Below are positions 10,617-25,947 of a stretch of 64,000 nucleotides of DNA, piece by piece (within the stretch, counting starts at the first letter, position 1; each line of letters opens with the position of its first letter). The stretch comes from Talinum fruticosum (lineage: Eukaryota > Streptophyta > Magnoliopsida > Caryophyllales > Talinaceae), in contig JAITYX010000063.1 in NCBI GenBank assembly GCA_021018815.1, forward strand, positions 1,736,001-1,800,000, written 5' to 3'. The notes below the pieces were generated by a model. It saw nothing but the letters and a program-made list of their open reading frames with translations. It made no database searches and was not told the origin of the DNA. Made by a program: the position numbers and the translations under genes.

Positions 10617-11415
10617 CTATGTTAAGAGAATCGGACCGAACCGTCGAGTCGAACCGGTAGGACTTGGAATCGGTCTCTTCAATGATCGGATTAATAATTT
10701 GGCTAGTTATAACAATTGAAATGGAAAAGACCGACCTAAATCGATCGACCAGTGTCGATTCATCCGACCTGTTTTGACCATGAATTGATTGTGATTTTGT
10801 AGCTCGATAGAAGCTTTAGAGGAGAGAGAGAGAGCGACATAAGGGGAGAGACATGAGAGGAGAGAGAGAGAGAGAGACTATGATTTTGCAGCTCAATGGA
10901 AGCTTTAGAGGAGAGAGAGACAACTCAATGAAAGCTTTAGAGGATAGAGAGAGACATGAGAGGCGTAAGAGGATAGAGAGGCATAAGAGGACAGAGAGGC
11001 ATGAGATGCGTGAGAGCCGAGAAGAGATTTAGAGGAGAGAGAGAGATGTTTTAGTTTGGGAGCTTTAGAGGAGAGAGAAACATGTGATGATGTTTAGAGG
11101 AGGCAGAGGGAGCCTATGCTAGCAATGTGAGGGAGGAGGGAGAAGGGGGATCAAAACAACTAGGGTTTTTCTTTTTATAAGAGATAAAAAGGTTAAAATT
11201 ATTACGGTTTGGATGGACTTTTTAGACAAGACCCATAATTTTTTTATAAATATGGGTTGAGCTGATTCTTTTTATACAAACATATATCGGGCTTGATCGG
11301 TCTAATCCGGTTCAACCATCAACCGGTCTAATCGTAACTAAATGGTCCAATCTGCTCGAACCATTGACCCACTTTGTTGACCGGGTCGATCATCGGATCG
11401 TTTCTCTCAACATAG
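10617..11415. mobile_element. second Mutator-like family member
   Basis: Left end CTATGTTAAGAGAATCGGAC and right end GATCGTTTCTCTCAACATAG are inverted and match the element at 3391-4314, including subterminal GGTCTAATCCGGTT sequences. The interior holds GA-rich tracts (10820-11090). The flanks GGAGTCGAC and GGAGCACAA share only part of a possible 9-bp duplication, so this copy is older or rearranged. No transposase is encoded. Confidence 0.6.
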
Positions 11416-11601
11416 GAGCACAAGCCAATCGAACGTGAGGCAAGCTCCGGGAGAGAAATAGAGACAGATGAAGGAGCGAGAGAGAAAGAGAGAAAGAAAG
11501 AGAGAAAGGTCGGAGAAGGGATGAGCAAGTGGAGGATAGCGACCGAGGCAAAGGAGATTGATTGAGAAAAAGGAAAGGGAAAAAAAGGAGAAGTAGTTTA
11601 A

Positions 11602-11992
11602 GGTTATCTTCAACGATAAGAGCCGAGGTATGAAGTACTCCTACGTGGAGAAGAGAGAGAAGAGAGAGAAAATTTAAAAAATGGAGAGGTAGAGGAGCTG
11701 AGCTAAGAGCTGCTCCAAGGAGAAGCTAGGATGAGGAGCTCCTCCAATAAAGTCAAAGGGAAGAGAGAGAAAAGGGAGAGGAGAGATAGAGGGAGGCAAA
11801 GAAAGAAAAAAAATTAAAATTTTAATTTTGATTTACGTTTTAGCCTTTTATTTTATAGTTTCTAATAATAAAATATTAAGTAGTATTTTATATGGGTTGT
11901 TACGAGTAACAATTGAAAAATTTTAAATCAACTTTCTTACTTATGTGTCCATTAGAGCAACTCATATTAAATTGCTCCTATTAAAGATAGCC
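11602..11992. mobile_element. Tourist/Harbinger-type MITE, 391 bp
   Basis: The left end GGTTATCTTCAACGATAAGA and right end (read inverted) GGCTATCTTTAATAGGAGCA are imperfect terminal inverted repeats. They are flanked by TAA on both sides (11599-11601, 11993-11995), the target preference of PIF/Harbinger elements. The interior is GA-rich on the left and AT-rich on the right, with no coding. Confidence 0.6.
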
Positions 11993-11995
11993 TAA

Positions 11996-12660
11996 AATAT
12001 GGTGGAGATCTATAGGACAACGATAGAGGCAAAGGAGATATATTGAGAAAAAAAAGGAGGGTAAAAAAAGGGTGATTGATTTACTAAGTTGCATGCCAAA
12101 CAATAGAAAGACTTACGGAAATATTTCCTGTGAAAATTATTTTTCACTAATTTTTTCACCAACCAAACACATCCTTAATTTTTAAAACGATATGTATACA
12201 AATTCATATAGGCTACTAAACTATTATAGTATATAATTCATGTTTCTTTCATTTCAATTTATTTGTAACTTTAATTCTTTTTCTGTTTTTTATATAATTA
12301 TTTTATAATTTTAGTCACGTACTAATGACTACTTTATTAATTTTATCTTTATTAATAGTTTATCTTCTTCTTACTTTCTTATTTTTAATGAAATCTTAAA
12401 TCCTAAGGATATTTTAATTTTTGGTCTTTTTAGTTTTAAATTTATAACTTATAGTTACTTATAACTCGTTTATAATTTTTTACAACTAACTTTAAAATTA
12501 GTTTATATATAACTTGTTACCATTTCTTATAGTTATGGGTGCTTAAAACAAAATAGAATATGCCTTTTAGTCACTCTCACTGATTTGTAAAATCAACTCT
12601 ATATTAATATTTCCTTAATGCTGTCAAAAATTCGTTAATAATCTAAAATAATAAGGAAAT
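11996..12660. other. AT-rich intergenic / upstream of F-box gene
   Basis: Strongly AT-rich sequence without a recognised gene or repeat. Its last part may hold the F-box promoter, but no clear TATA box could be assigned. Confidence 0.4.
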
Positions 12661-12762
12661 TGAAAGGGAGGGAGGGAGGGAATACTAAAAATTTGGTCAT
12701 AAATGGGTGTAGTTCGCGACACCTTGGCTTCCTACACCGAACTGCAGCGTCTAATTTGTTGC

Positions 12763-12767
<5 letters not shown>

Positions 12768-12800
<33 letters not shown>
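12768..12800 (+). repeat. (CT)n microsatellite in F-box leader
   Basis: A perfect CT dinucleotide run ends 36 bases before the proposed ATG. CT runs are common in plant 5' leaders; a regulatory role is only a possibility. Confidence 0.8.
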
Positions 12801-12803
<3 letters not shown>

Positions 12804-12836
12804 TTCCTCACGATTCCAACCCTCACACACGAATCG

Positions 12837-14037
12837 ATGTCTACAACATCACCTCCGATCACGCAATCAGCTCCGGCGGAAATCATCGCCGGAAACGACG
12901 ACCTCCTCAGCGAAATCCTCTCTTACGTTCCTGCAAAACCCCTCCTCCGATTCAAATCCGTCAGCAAACAGTTTCTCTCCCTCATCTCCAGCCCCTCTTT
13001 CTCTCTCCTCCAATCCTTTCGCCATTCTCGGCGCCCTTCCTCCGCCCTTTTCTTCCTCCACCACCACCGCCACCGCCATCCTTATCCTTCTCTCTCCTCC
13101 CCTCCTCTTCCTTCGACTTCATCCCCCTCCACCCTTTTCCCCTCTCCTCGCCTCCCCCTTTTTCTCTCTCCTGAAATCCCACCCCATCGACATCCTCCAG
13201 TCCTGCAATGGCCTCTTGCTATGTTCTTCCGCGCGCATTTTCAATCCCACTACCAACCAAATGGCTTCTATTTTGCTTCCACGACGTTTGGTCTTAGGGA
13301 TTAGTTTGGCTTTTGACCCCTCGAGATCTGCCCATTATCAAGTTGTTTGTGTTTGGAAGGTTGATGACAACTCCTACGCCATTGACATCTACTCTTCTGA
13401 TGATCATCAATGGCGGCCGGTGATTAATTGCTTCACCGCGCCTTTTGATGTGGAATTTGAGCGTGGGGTATACTGCGATGGTAGGGTTTACTGGCTCAGT
13501 CACACGGATAGTACCGTGGCCTTCAATTTGGAGAGAGAAAGTGTTGAAACTCTGGTTCTTCCCAACGCCATTGAAGGAGCATACATTGAGCGATTCCGCT
13601 ACTTCGGAGAGTCTTGCGGGCACTTGCATTTGATAGAAATCAGGACAAATTGCGTGCCCGATTTCGAGATTTTGGAGCTGGATAGGGGAGAGAAAATGGG
13701 GTGGTTTGTCAAGTATAAGGTGAATCTTGATGTGGTGGGAAGAGGGTTTGAAGCCGAGATGTTTCAGGATCACAGTGACCGTTTTGGTCGTCGATTGCGA
13801 TTCTATGCGTTTTCAATTCTTGCAGTGATTCGGCAGAGTGAAACTGATAGTAGTGATGAAGATAATGGTGGTCGTGATCCAGAGCTTGTTGTATCGGTTC
13901 CGGGTAAGGTGATGTCTTACAACTTGAAAACTAAGGTGTCAAGATTGATTTGTGATGTGGTAGATGAAAGTGATAAATGGTTGCCCTTCAAGGGTTATAA
14001 TGCGTATCAATTCATTGAAAGCCTTTACTGTCTTTGA
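12837..14037 (+). pseudogene. F-box protein gene, frameshifted
   Basis: F-box proteins recruit substrates to SCF ubiquitin ligases. The ATG at 12837 starts MSTTSPPITQS, followed by an F-box: NDDLLSEILSYVPAKPLLRF then KSVSKQFLSLISSPSF. The frame is then lost in the CT-rich stretch: FDFIPLHPF, typical of this family, is in another frame at about 13112, and the next landmark HPIDILQSCNGLLLCSS lies in the third frame from about 13178. The C-terminal half is open to 14037 (FNPTTNQ, HYQVVCVW, QWRPV, GVYCDGRVYWLSH, ending FIESLYCL), an F-box-associated domain. With correct joins it would be about 400 residues, intronless. Two indels imply a pseudogene or sequencing error in low-complexity DNA. The family call is firm; the break count is inferred. 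Confidence 0.8.
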
Positions 14038-14400
14038 AGTTTTTGCTTAATTATAGAATTTGAAGTCAATAATTGTGTTTATCAGAGGTTACTGATGTGA
14101 ATGTATTTAAGTTCCTTTAAGTATACATGAAGAACAACTTGTTTCAAGCATTTGAGTCTTGTAATCATGTATTCATTGTATTGCATAGTTCCTTTGGGTG
14201 TTTTTGTTGTATATTTGCAAGCCTAAGGCAATACATATTAGATGCGAGTTGGATATATGAACACAATGGCTAAGTTCATTTTGTTTGATTGGATTTTTTC
14301 CTTTCCCTGAAAAGTAAATTTTGTTACTTCCCAAAATTGATTTAATAAGACCAGGAGTAGGCCAACACAAAATCACACTACACATAAAATTCAACTCATC
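14038..14400. other. F-box 3' region
   Basis: AT-rich sequence after the stop, probably the 3' untranslated region and spacer. No other feature recognised. Confidence 0.4.
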
Positions 14401-14419
14401 TTCACAGTAGGTCTTTATT

Positions 14420-14850
14420 GTGGATTCTTACAAGCAGAAGTTCGAACGTGGGATATGAAGAGCATACACTTGCAACAAGGATTGCTTGAAAATGTACTTG
14501 TTTGTTCTGTTCCAATTGCTTCTATCCAGTATCCAAACCTAGAGGCAAATTGATCCTCAGCCACTTACTGAAACTTCTCCTAGGAAAACTGGCATTCAAA
14601 GAAGATATGTAATGTGATTCATCGGGCATAGGGCAGAATACAAGTTGTGTTTCTTGGATCAAACAAAATTTCTGCATTCTATCCTAGAAACCAAATTTCT
14701 ACGCCCATCCCATGTAGGAAGTCTCATATGCATAGCTGGCTGAAGGATGAAGTTGCGTTTTAGCATATAGCCAAAGGGCAGCATAACAGCCTAGCTTTGT
14801 TCCTTTTGATATAGTCTTTGAATTTTGTTTAAGCAGCTACCTTATATGTG
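14420..14850 (-). pseudogene. possible LINE zf-RVT remnant
   Basis: On the minus strand around 14570-14640 the sequence reads ITLHIFFECQFS, like the H-x-F-F-E-C part of the zf-RVT domain, surrounded by stops. It is a weak, short match. Confidence 0.4.
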
Positions 14851-15140
14851 ACAAGCTTGGATAAATCCACTTGTTGCAATTTCTTATATATTTTTTTGGT
14901 TTGAAAATTTCAAACCATATGAAATGACAAAACAACCATGGTGGTCTTAGGCAAGATCATGATCCCCAAGGGAAGCGTTATGTTTAGGCACGCAATTGCT
15001 GCATGATGTGACATTGACAATCATGCCTATGGTTGGATTTGATGGTACGACATTTGCTGATAGACTTAGGATTATAAGAAACCAAGGAAGTTTGATGCTG
15101 CTTCTATCTATCCTCCAAAAGTTCGATGCTTGTGAAGCAG

Positions 15141-15256
15141 TACCCATGTTATTCATATTTCAGCGCTGATGCAGACACTTATTGTCCTCATGGGGTCATA
15201 CCCATGTTATTCATATTTCAGCGCTGATGCGGACACTTATTGTCCTTGTGGGGTCA
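15141..15256 (+). repeat. 58-bp tandem duplication (two copies)
   Basis: The block starting TACCCATGTTATTCATATTT at 15141 is repeated directly at 15199 with three or four substitutions. Both copies end GGGGTCA. It is a simple tandem duplication in non-coding DNA. Confidence 0.9.
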
Positions 15257-16329
15257 TAGGCTTCCCTATTTGGACTTTTGGCTGGTGGTTATTGGTTACC
15301 AGTGCCCTAACTTGACATGCAAAAACCATGACCTCACTCCTAGTGACCCTTGTAGCTAATTTGCTTGTTGGTCTGACTCCTAATTCAATCCAAAAACGCT
15401 TTGAACCTGACCCAAAATAAGTTACGCAGTGCCTAATCAAACCTCAATCAACAGCTCTAAATTTCTAATGCAGGATCCGATGAAATCCTTTGCTATTGAG
15501 AGGGTAAGGTTGTTGCATTACTTGGATCTGAACCTTCCCTCATGAAAAAGAGCAACTCTGGGTTATAGATTAGGTGCCATATATTGCAATAAACTTGGCA
15601 CTCATGGAATTTAGCTTCAGTTTGTGGTTGTTACCTGCATTACTGCAATGGAGTAACTGGGACTTTGCCTGTGTTTTGTGAACTTTATACTCGTGTTTAA
15701 TATGAGAGTATTTGAATAGGAATCCGCATCACAAATATGAATCTTAGATGGTACTGCGTCACTGTCTTTTTTTTTTTTTTTGGTGGGATGTTATACATTG
15801 AAGATAGTTACTCTGAAGTTAACATTGCCTGGCGCTTGTCAGATTTAGAAATGGCTGTGGTTTTGTAATGTCCCTAAGGTTGCCTTGCTTTCTGGTTCGA
15901 CCTTGGGCTGTGCCGTGAAGAGCAATTCGTGTCGTCATGCCTAAATCTCACAACTATGTTACTTGGACTTGGTCATACCCATGTAAACTATCAATTGTCT
16001 AACACTGTGGTTGTATTGGACCCCTAATTTTTTGAAAAAATTTATAAATTTTTGGTCTAAAATGAAGAGTCAAGTGTCCATACATACTCGAGTGTTAAGG
16101 CCCTGTTCTTTTCTTTTTTGTTTTGAGGAAAAAAGGGGGTCTTATATTTAGTTCTGGTCCATTCTCTATCCACACTCTCTACTGAGAGTTAATGGGCTAG
16201 AGATGACAATTGTATGGGCAAACCGCATTACCCCTTTTACATTAGCCCAAGAATGAAAACGAAACTAGATGCAACATCTAAAATGTCAGAAAGAATGAAT
16301 CCTAAGAAAGTGTTCAAACGAGCTTTGCT
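15257..16329. other. intergenic
   Basis: No supported gene. A poly-T tract lies near 15767-15781. A T-rich stretch at about 16105-16125 could be the reversed tail of the LINE that follows on the minus strand. Confidence 0.4.
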
Positions 16330-18194
16330 AGATAGCTTATTAATCAAAGACAGTCACACTCAATGATCACCTTTTGGTAGCCATAATCTCGGATTTTCTG
16401 AACAGCGAAATGGCAAGCCTGGGCTTCCTCCCTTCCCCACCTTGAAGCCCCGCCCCTGCTGGGCCCCCATTAAAAGAACCTCACCCAGGCTGTCCCGAAG
16501 AACAAATCCCCAGCCAAATGCGTTGTCCCCAGCTCTCCCAGCATCCATGTTCAGTCTGACAAACCCCTGACTCCGGTGGCCTCCAAAAGCCTTCACTCGA
16601 CTGAGCAGTCTTTAGTTCCCTTCCAGGAGCCTCCCGGTAACTCCGAACAAAATTGACAGCCCTCGAGCCCAGCTCATGCAAGGCCCCAATCCTTCCTCCG
16701 AACACAAACCGATTCCGAGTGTTCCAAATTTGTCAAGTAATTGCCACAAACTTGCCCAGCTCTTCTGCCTCCAACTTCTCAGCAGCTCACATAAAACAGT
16801 CCTCCCCTGATGCTAACTTATCTGCCCATAAGCCCCCATCCCCCACCCTACTCTCTTCTCGCACCTCCACAGCTAGTGCACAGTCAAACAGAACATGCAA
16901 GTCTGACTCCTCCAATGTCCCACACAACCCAGAGCTCATACTGAAATTTGGTACTTTTTAGCTATGTGAGCCTTCGTAGAGACATGGAAACATACTTCGG
17001 GGCGAAAAGGCGAATCTGGGCCGGAATCTCTAACTTCCATATCTGCCGCCCAATTGGTGACTTAGCACTAGAATTTGCTGAAGCTCGCTTTGTATTCTTC
17101 ACGATCCAGGCCAGGTGATATGCCGACTGAACTGTGAACTTGCCTTTGGGATCGAAATGCCCAATGAATCTATCTTCTGGCCAAGAACCACAAAGCGGGA
17201 TTTGGAGCACGTCCACCACATCACACGGGTTTAATGCTTCCCTAACCACCTCAGCATGCCATGACCCAGTCTCCTTATGGATCAAGCCCGCCACTCGAAG
17301 AGGGAAAGAACTAGCAATACCATTCGGCACTACTTTGAGTGAATACGGTTTTTGTAGCCATCTGTACCTCCAAACATCAATCCTCTCCCCATTACCTACC
17401 ACCCACCTGGATCCTTTCATAATCAACTCACGAACTCCCCAACACTTCCCCAAGTATATAACTTGGTCTTGTCCTAATAGAAGCATCCAGAAAATTAGTG
17501 CGCAGTACCTTGCTTTTAGAAGCCTAGCGACCAAAGTGTTATCATTCTGTATGAGCCTTCACCCTTGTTTTGACGCTTCATTGAAGACATTCAAGTCCCT
17601 AAATCCGACACCTCCATCATCCTTCTTCTCACAAAGTTTGTGACTACTCACCCAATGGATCTTCTTCACATTATGCTTGTGCCCCCACCAAAATTTATTA
17701 TTGAGACTCTGAATCCTTAGGTAAATTAAAAACGCTCATTGCGCAGGTTGAGATTGCTTGAGCTACTTCCTTGATAAGCACTTTCCTTTCCGCCCAAGAG
17801 ATAAGTTTGTCCATCCACTCTGAGAGTATTTTTGTGATTCTGTTCCGTGATTGGTAAAAAGCTTGCTTCTTTGATCTACCCACATATGTAGGAGACCCAT
17901 GTACTTGTCTTGTGCGAGCACTTCTCTAATATCCAAGATTTGCTTAATATTATCCCTTTTTCCCTCCTGCACTCCTTTGGAGAAAACCACGCTTGATTTA
18001 TCAAAGTTCACAAACTGCCCCAAAGCCGCTTCGTACTGGTATGGCATTTCTTTGATTGTATACGGTGGCCTTTCGAAGCTTTACAAAAGATAATTGAATC
18101 GTCAGCGAATAGCAAATGGTAAATTGGTTGTGCTTGAGGGCATATCTGATGACCCACAAGCCTCCCACTCGATTCCTCCCGATTCAAAAGCCTA

Positions 18195-18350
18195 ATTAAA
18201 CCCTATGTCATAAAAGGAAAGAAACAAGTAGGGGAGATCAGGCACATAATCTATTATATATTGGGGAGTATATGCTTACAGGATACATGTCAACAAATAG
18301 TTGAATGAAAGGAAAAATAAGGGGGATTTTGTGAGCTAAACATAATGAAG
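18195..18350. other. unidentified insertion in LINE
   Basis: Between DIRQGDL-type sequence and [11 protein letters not shown] (both LINE reverse transcriptase, minus strand) lie about 150 bases that do not read as LINE. No terminal repeats or duplications were found; it may simply be decayed LINE. Confidence 0.3.
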
Positions 18351-18584
18351 TGTCACTTACGAGTATGTGCTCCCATATATGTATAAGAATTTGTAGAGAT
18401 CAGATCTCCTTGGCGAATATCTTTACTCGGCACAACATGTCCTTCAATAGTATCATTAACAACAGAAGAAAACGTAGTTGTCCGTACACAAGTCATGACC
18501 ACCTCAACCTACTGTTTCCTAAACCCCAATTTTAACATCAAGCCCTAAGGTACTTCTGGTCCACTTGATTATAAGCCTTGCTTA

Positions 18585-19051
18585 TATACCTGGCAATCGG
18601 ATCATTCGGTTCGGGTTCGTTCGGTTCGGGTTAACTTCGGGTCGATCTTGTTCGGGTCCGGTTTGGTTTCGGGTAATCTTCGGGTCGATCTCGTTCGGGT
18701 TCGTTCGGTTTCGGTTCGGGTCAAATTCCGTTCGGTTCAACTTTGGGTCAATCTCGCTCGGGTTCGATTCGGGTTAATTTCGGATCGGATCGTAATTGGG
18801 TCACTTTTTGGGTCAAAATCGATTTAAAATTGTACCACTATAGGCACAAAAGTCCACCCTAAAAAAAATGTGGGTTGGGTCACTTTTATTTGGGTTAAAT
18901 CAATTCGGGGCCTGATTCGGTTCGGGTCATTTTCAGTTCGGTTCGGTTCGGGTCGGTTCATTTCGATTTTCGGGTCAAAATCGGTTCAACTGCTTTCGGA
19001 TGTCGGTTCGGTTTGGATTTCGGGTCGTTCGGGTAAGTTTTGCTAGGTCTA
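18585..19051. mobile_element. hAT-like non-autonomous element, 467 bp
   Basis: The ends TATACCTGGCAA and TTGCTAGGTCTA are imperfect inverted repeats. They are flanked by CTTGCTTA (18577-18584) and CTTGCTCA (19052-19059), an 8-bp duplication with one mismatch. The interior is a dense array of TTCGGTTCGGGT-like repeats. It splits the LINE reverse transcriptase between MSK and AYNQVD, so it inserted after the LINE. Confidence 0.75.
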
Positions 19052-19242
19052 CTTGCTCATATCTAATTTTATAGCCATTGACCCATTCTTTATAACCTGT
19101 GTGTGCAAAGATTGGAAAATCTCATAAGAAATGAGAATATTGTCTTTAATCAATCTCCCCGGAGTAAATGCACTTTGGTTCTCAGTCTTAAGCAAATTCA
19201 TAATTATCTTTGTAATCAGTTTATACACCACATTATAAAGGT

Positions 19243-20853
19243 CCTATTCTTTAACTATAAGGAGTTGGAAAGTTGTAAGTTGTAAAGAATTGTAAAATAT
19301 TTGTAAATTTAGTTGTAAAAAGTTAAAAGGGCTGTAAAGATTTATGAAGGTGGAAGCTAAAAAGGAACTAAAAAGAAAGGGCTAATGTCCAACTAGAATA
19401 CTTACCAAAAAATGAATAGTCTAAGTAACGTAGCCTCACACTACAACAGTATTACTTCTCCATTCTGTTTGTTGGTGACTCTTTACTGTTACATGCAAAC
19501 ATTTTTCGCAGAAATGTGTCCTTACTACCTTACTTGCTTTATTTCGAGTGTTTTCCTAACATTAGCAGTTACGATATAAGTACGTTTATAATTTTTGAAA
19601 ATTGTTTGCATCCAAAAAAGAAAATAATAATTTTGAAAATTGTTGATAGCAGCCTTTTTTAATTTTTTTAATTGTGTTTTTGAACTTTTATCTTCAGTAT
19701 TCTCCAACCAGATTTTTTCACTGATAGTTCCTGATTGAGCTGAAGGCAGTAATGCATGGTTCGCTATAAAGAATTCTCCATTTGTTGTCTTCGTTTGGTA
19801 GAAGGCGAATACGTAGGACGATTACATAGTTATCTTCTAGTCTACTGCGCCTCTGCAAGTTTGGAGGAGCAAATCACTCAAAAGGTGTGCTAATCAATCT
19901 ACCACTTAATTTTCTTCATAGTATGGCGAATTTAAAGTCAACATTGTACCATATCCAAATAAGCTTGTCGATATTACAATTTCGACCTTGTTATCACCTT
20001 CATACGACTACAATCTCATTACCAGTGTCACTTTCCAAAGGTCGCGCTTCAGCAGCTTCCATTGCTACATCAACTAAATTGTATAGAGCAACAAACTTGT
20101 CAAAGCAAACAATACCTTTCTTCGCAATTAAGCATTATCAAAAACCTATTTTTCCACAATCGTTTTGGACTTTTCCCGTTTGACTAAGCTTATAGTGATG
20201 CATATGGTCCATTTAAATCGAACTTCGCCTTATATGCAAACTGACTCGAATAAACATGTTAAAAGTCGGCCCTAAGTTAGAAAATTACTCAAACTAGACC
20301 ATAGTTTGAATTGAAATCTATTTACATGGATGTTGGATATACAAGTTCCAAGCTGGATTATCTCCTAGCATCGCGTTATTCAACCCCTGTTGGTAGCTTA
20401 TTCCAATATTTTTTTTTAATAAAAAACTAAGTAAAAATCATTTATTTGCTTCACTCCCTCCCCTCCCATTTTTATTATCCTTATTTGCCAGGGTGAACAA
20501 GCTAAATGCATGAATCATAATCAATCAATTGTTTTTTTACTGGCTAATTAAAGAAAATTGGAGCTATCAAGTAATACCTGCTATAGTAAATAATAAAAAA
20601 AGGAAATAAAATAATACGGTAAAACCAAAATAACCATTTACTTCTATCCAAAAATTACTTTTATCTAAAAAAATCATTTACTAGGTCAAAAGGAAGTAAC
20701 AAAGGATAAATCAGTTGGGATATGATTTCAAAAATTTTAAACTCTTTTTAGCAGCCACCAATTGATTTCAAAATTCCATACATATACAAAAATAAATAAA
20801 TAAATCTCTCTCGAAGTGGTTTGGAGAAAATCTCTTAACCGAGAAGTTTGAGA
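19243..20853. other. intergenic, upstream of GH1 copy 1
   Basis: AT-rich, with no gene supported. 19243-19384 has weak inverted ends (TCCTATTCTTT / AAAGAAAGGG) that could be a small MITE. The last 100 bases, with an A/T-rich CATATACAAAAATAAATAAA stretch at about 20779, would hold the GH1 copy 1 core promoter; no single TATA box is certain. Confidence 0.4.
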
Positions 20854-25623
<4,770 letters not shown>

Positions 25624-25944
25624 CCATTATTGGTTGGTTCAACTTTTTTGGAATTTTTGGGCACAGTTCTAAATTTGGTCCATCTAGATGATACTTGTAT
25701 CCTCAAGCAAAAGCTATACTCATGGACATATGGATATTAATGAGGATTTAGTTTTTTGTAATGGATGATTTTTCTAAAATAGTATATTTTGATCTATAAT
25801 AGTGTGAAAGGGCAATAGTTAGATTTGTCAATTTAAAGATGAAATTAGGTAGACATAAAAAAAAAAAAACTAAAAACTTCCTTAACTCACTCATATCTCA
25901 ATGCAGGTTAATTTGATTCTTATTTTTCTTTTGAGCAAAATCAC
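25624..25944. other. 3' region of GH1 copy 1
   Basis: Non-coding, AT-rich, with an A run at 25858-25869; presumably 3' untranslated region then spacer. Confidence 0.4.
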
Positions 25945-25947
25945 TTA

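Larger units (their letters stand above)
16330..19242 (-). mobile_element. 5'-truncated L1-type LINE, RNase H lineage
   Basis: Reading right to left on the minus strand: NVVYKLITKII, QSAFTPGRLIKDNILISYEI and MAIKLDMSK (19231-19052), then a hAT-like insertion, then KAYNQVDQKYL, MTCVRTTTFS and DIRQGDL (18540-18370), [14 protein letters not shown] (about 18130-18075), [41 protein letters not shown] (about 17400), KFTVQSAYHLAW, and RNase H-like VRLNMDAG and GWGFVLRDSLGEVLLM (16600-16440). ORF1 and endonuclease are absent, so it is 5'-truncated. The FADD box is intact, but stops and frame shifts break the frame. Confidence 0.85.

Noticed and set aside
12867..13182. Minus-strand Arg/Glu/Gly-rich open frames across the F-box gene
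   Set aside because: They are the antisense of CT-rich F-box coding sequence.
15460..15590. Possible SINE tail (GAGGGTAAGGTTGTTGCATT)
   Set aside because: It resembles the 3' part of some plant SINEs, but no box A/B or A tail could be placed.
19243..19384. Possible 140-bp MITE beside the minus-strand LINE
   Set aside because: Terminal pairing is weak and no flank duplication is seen.
19887..20183. 98-codon plus-strand open frame upstream of GH1 copy 1
   Set aside because: No recognisable domain; Ser/Thr/His-rich composition and no splice or promoter support.
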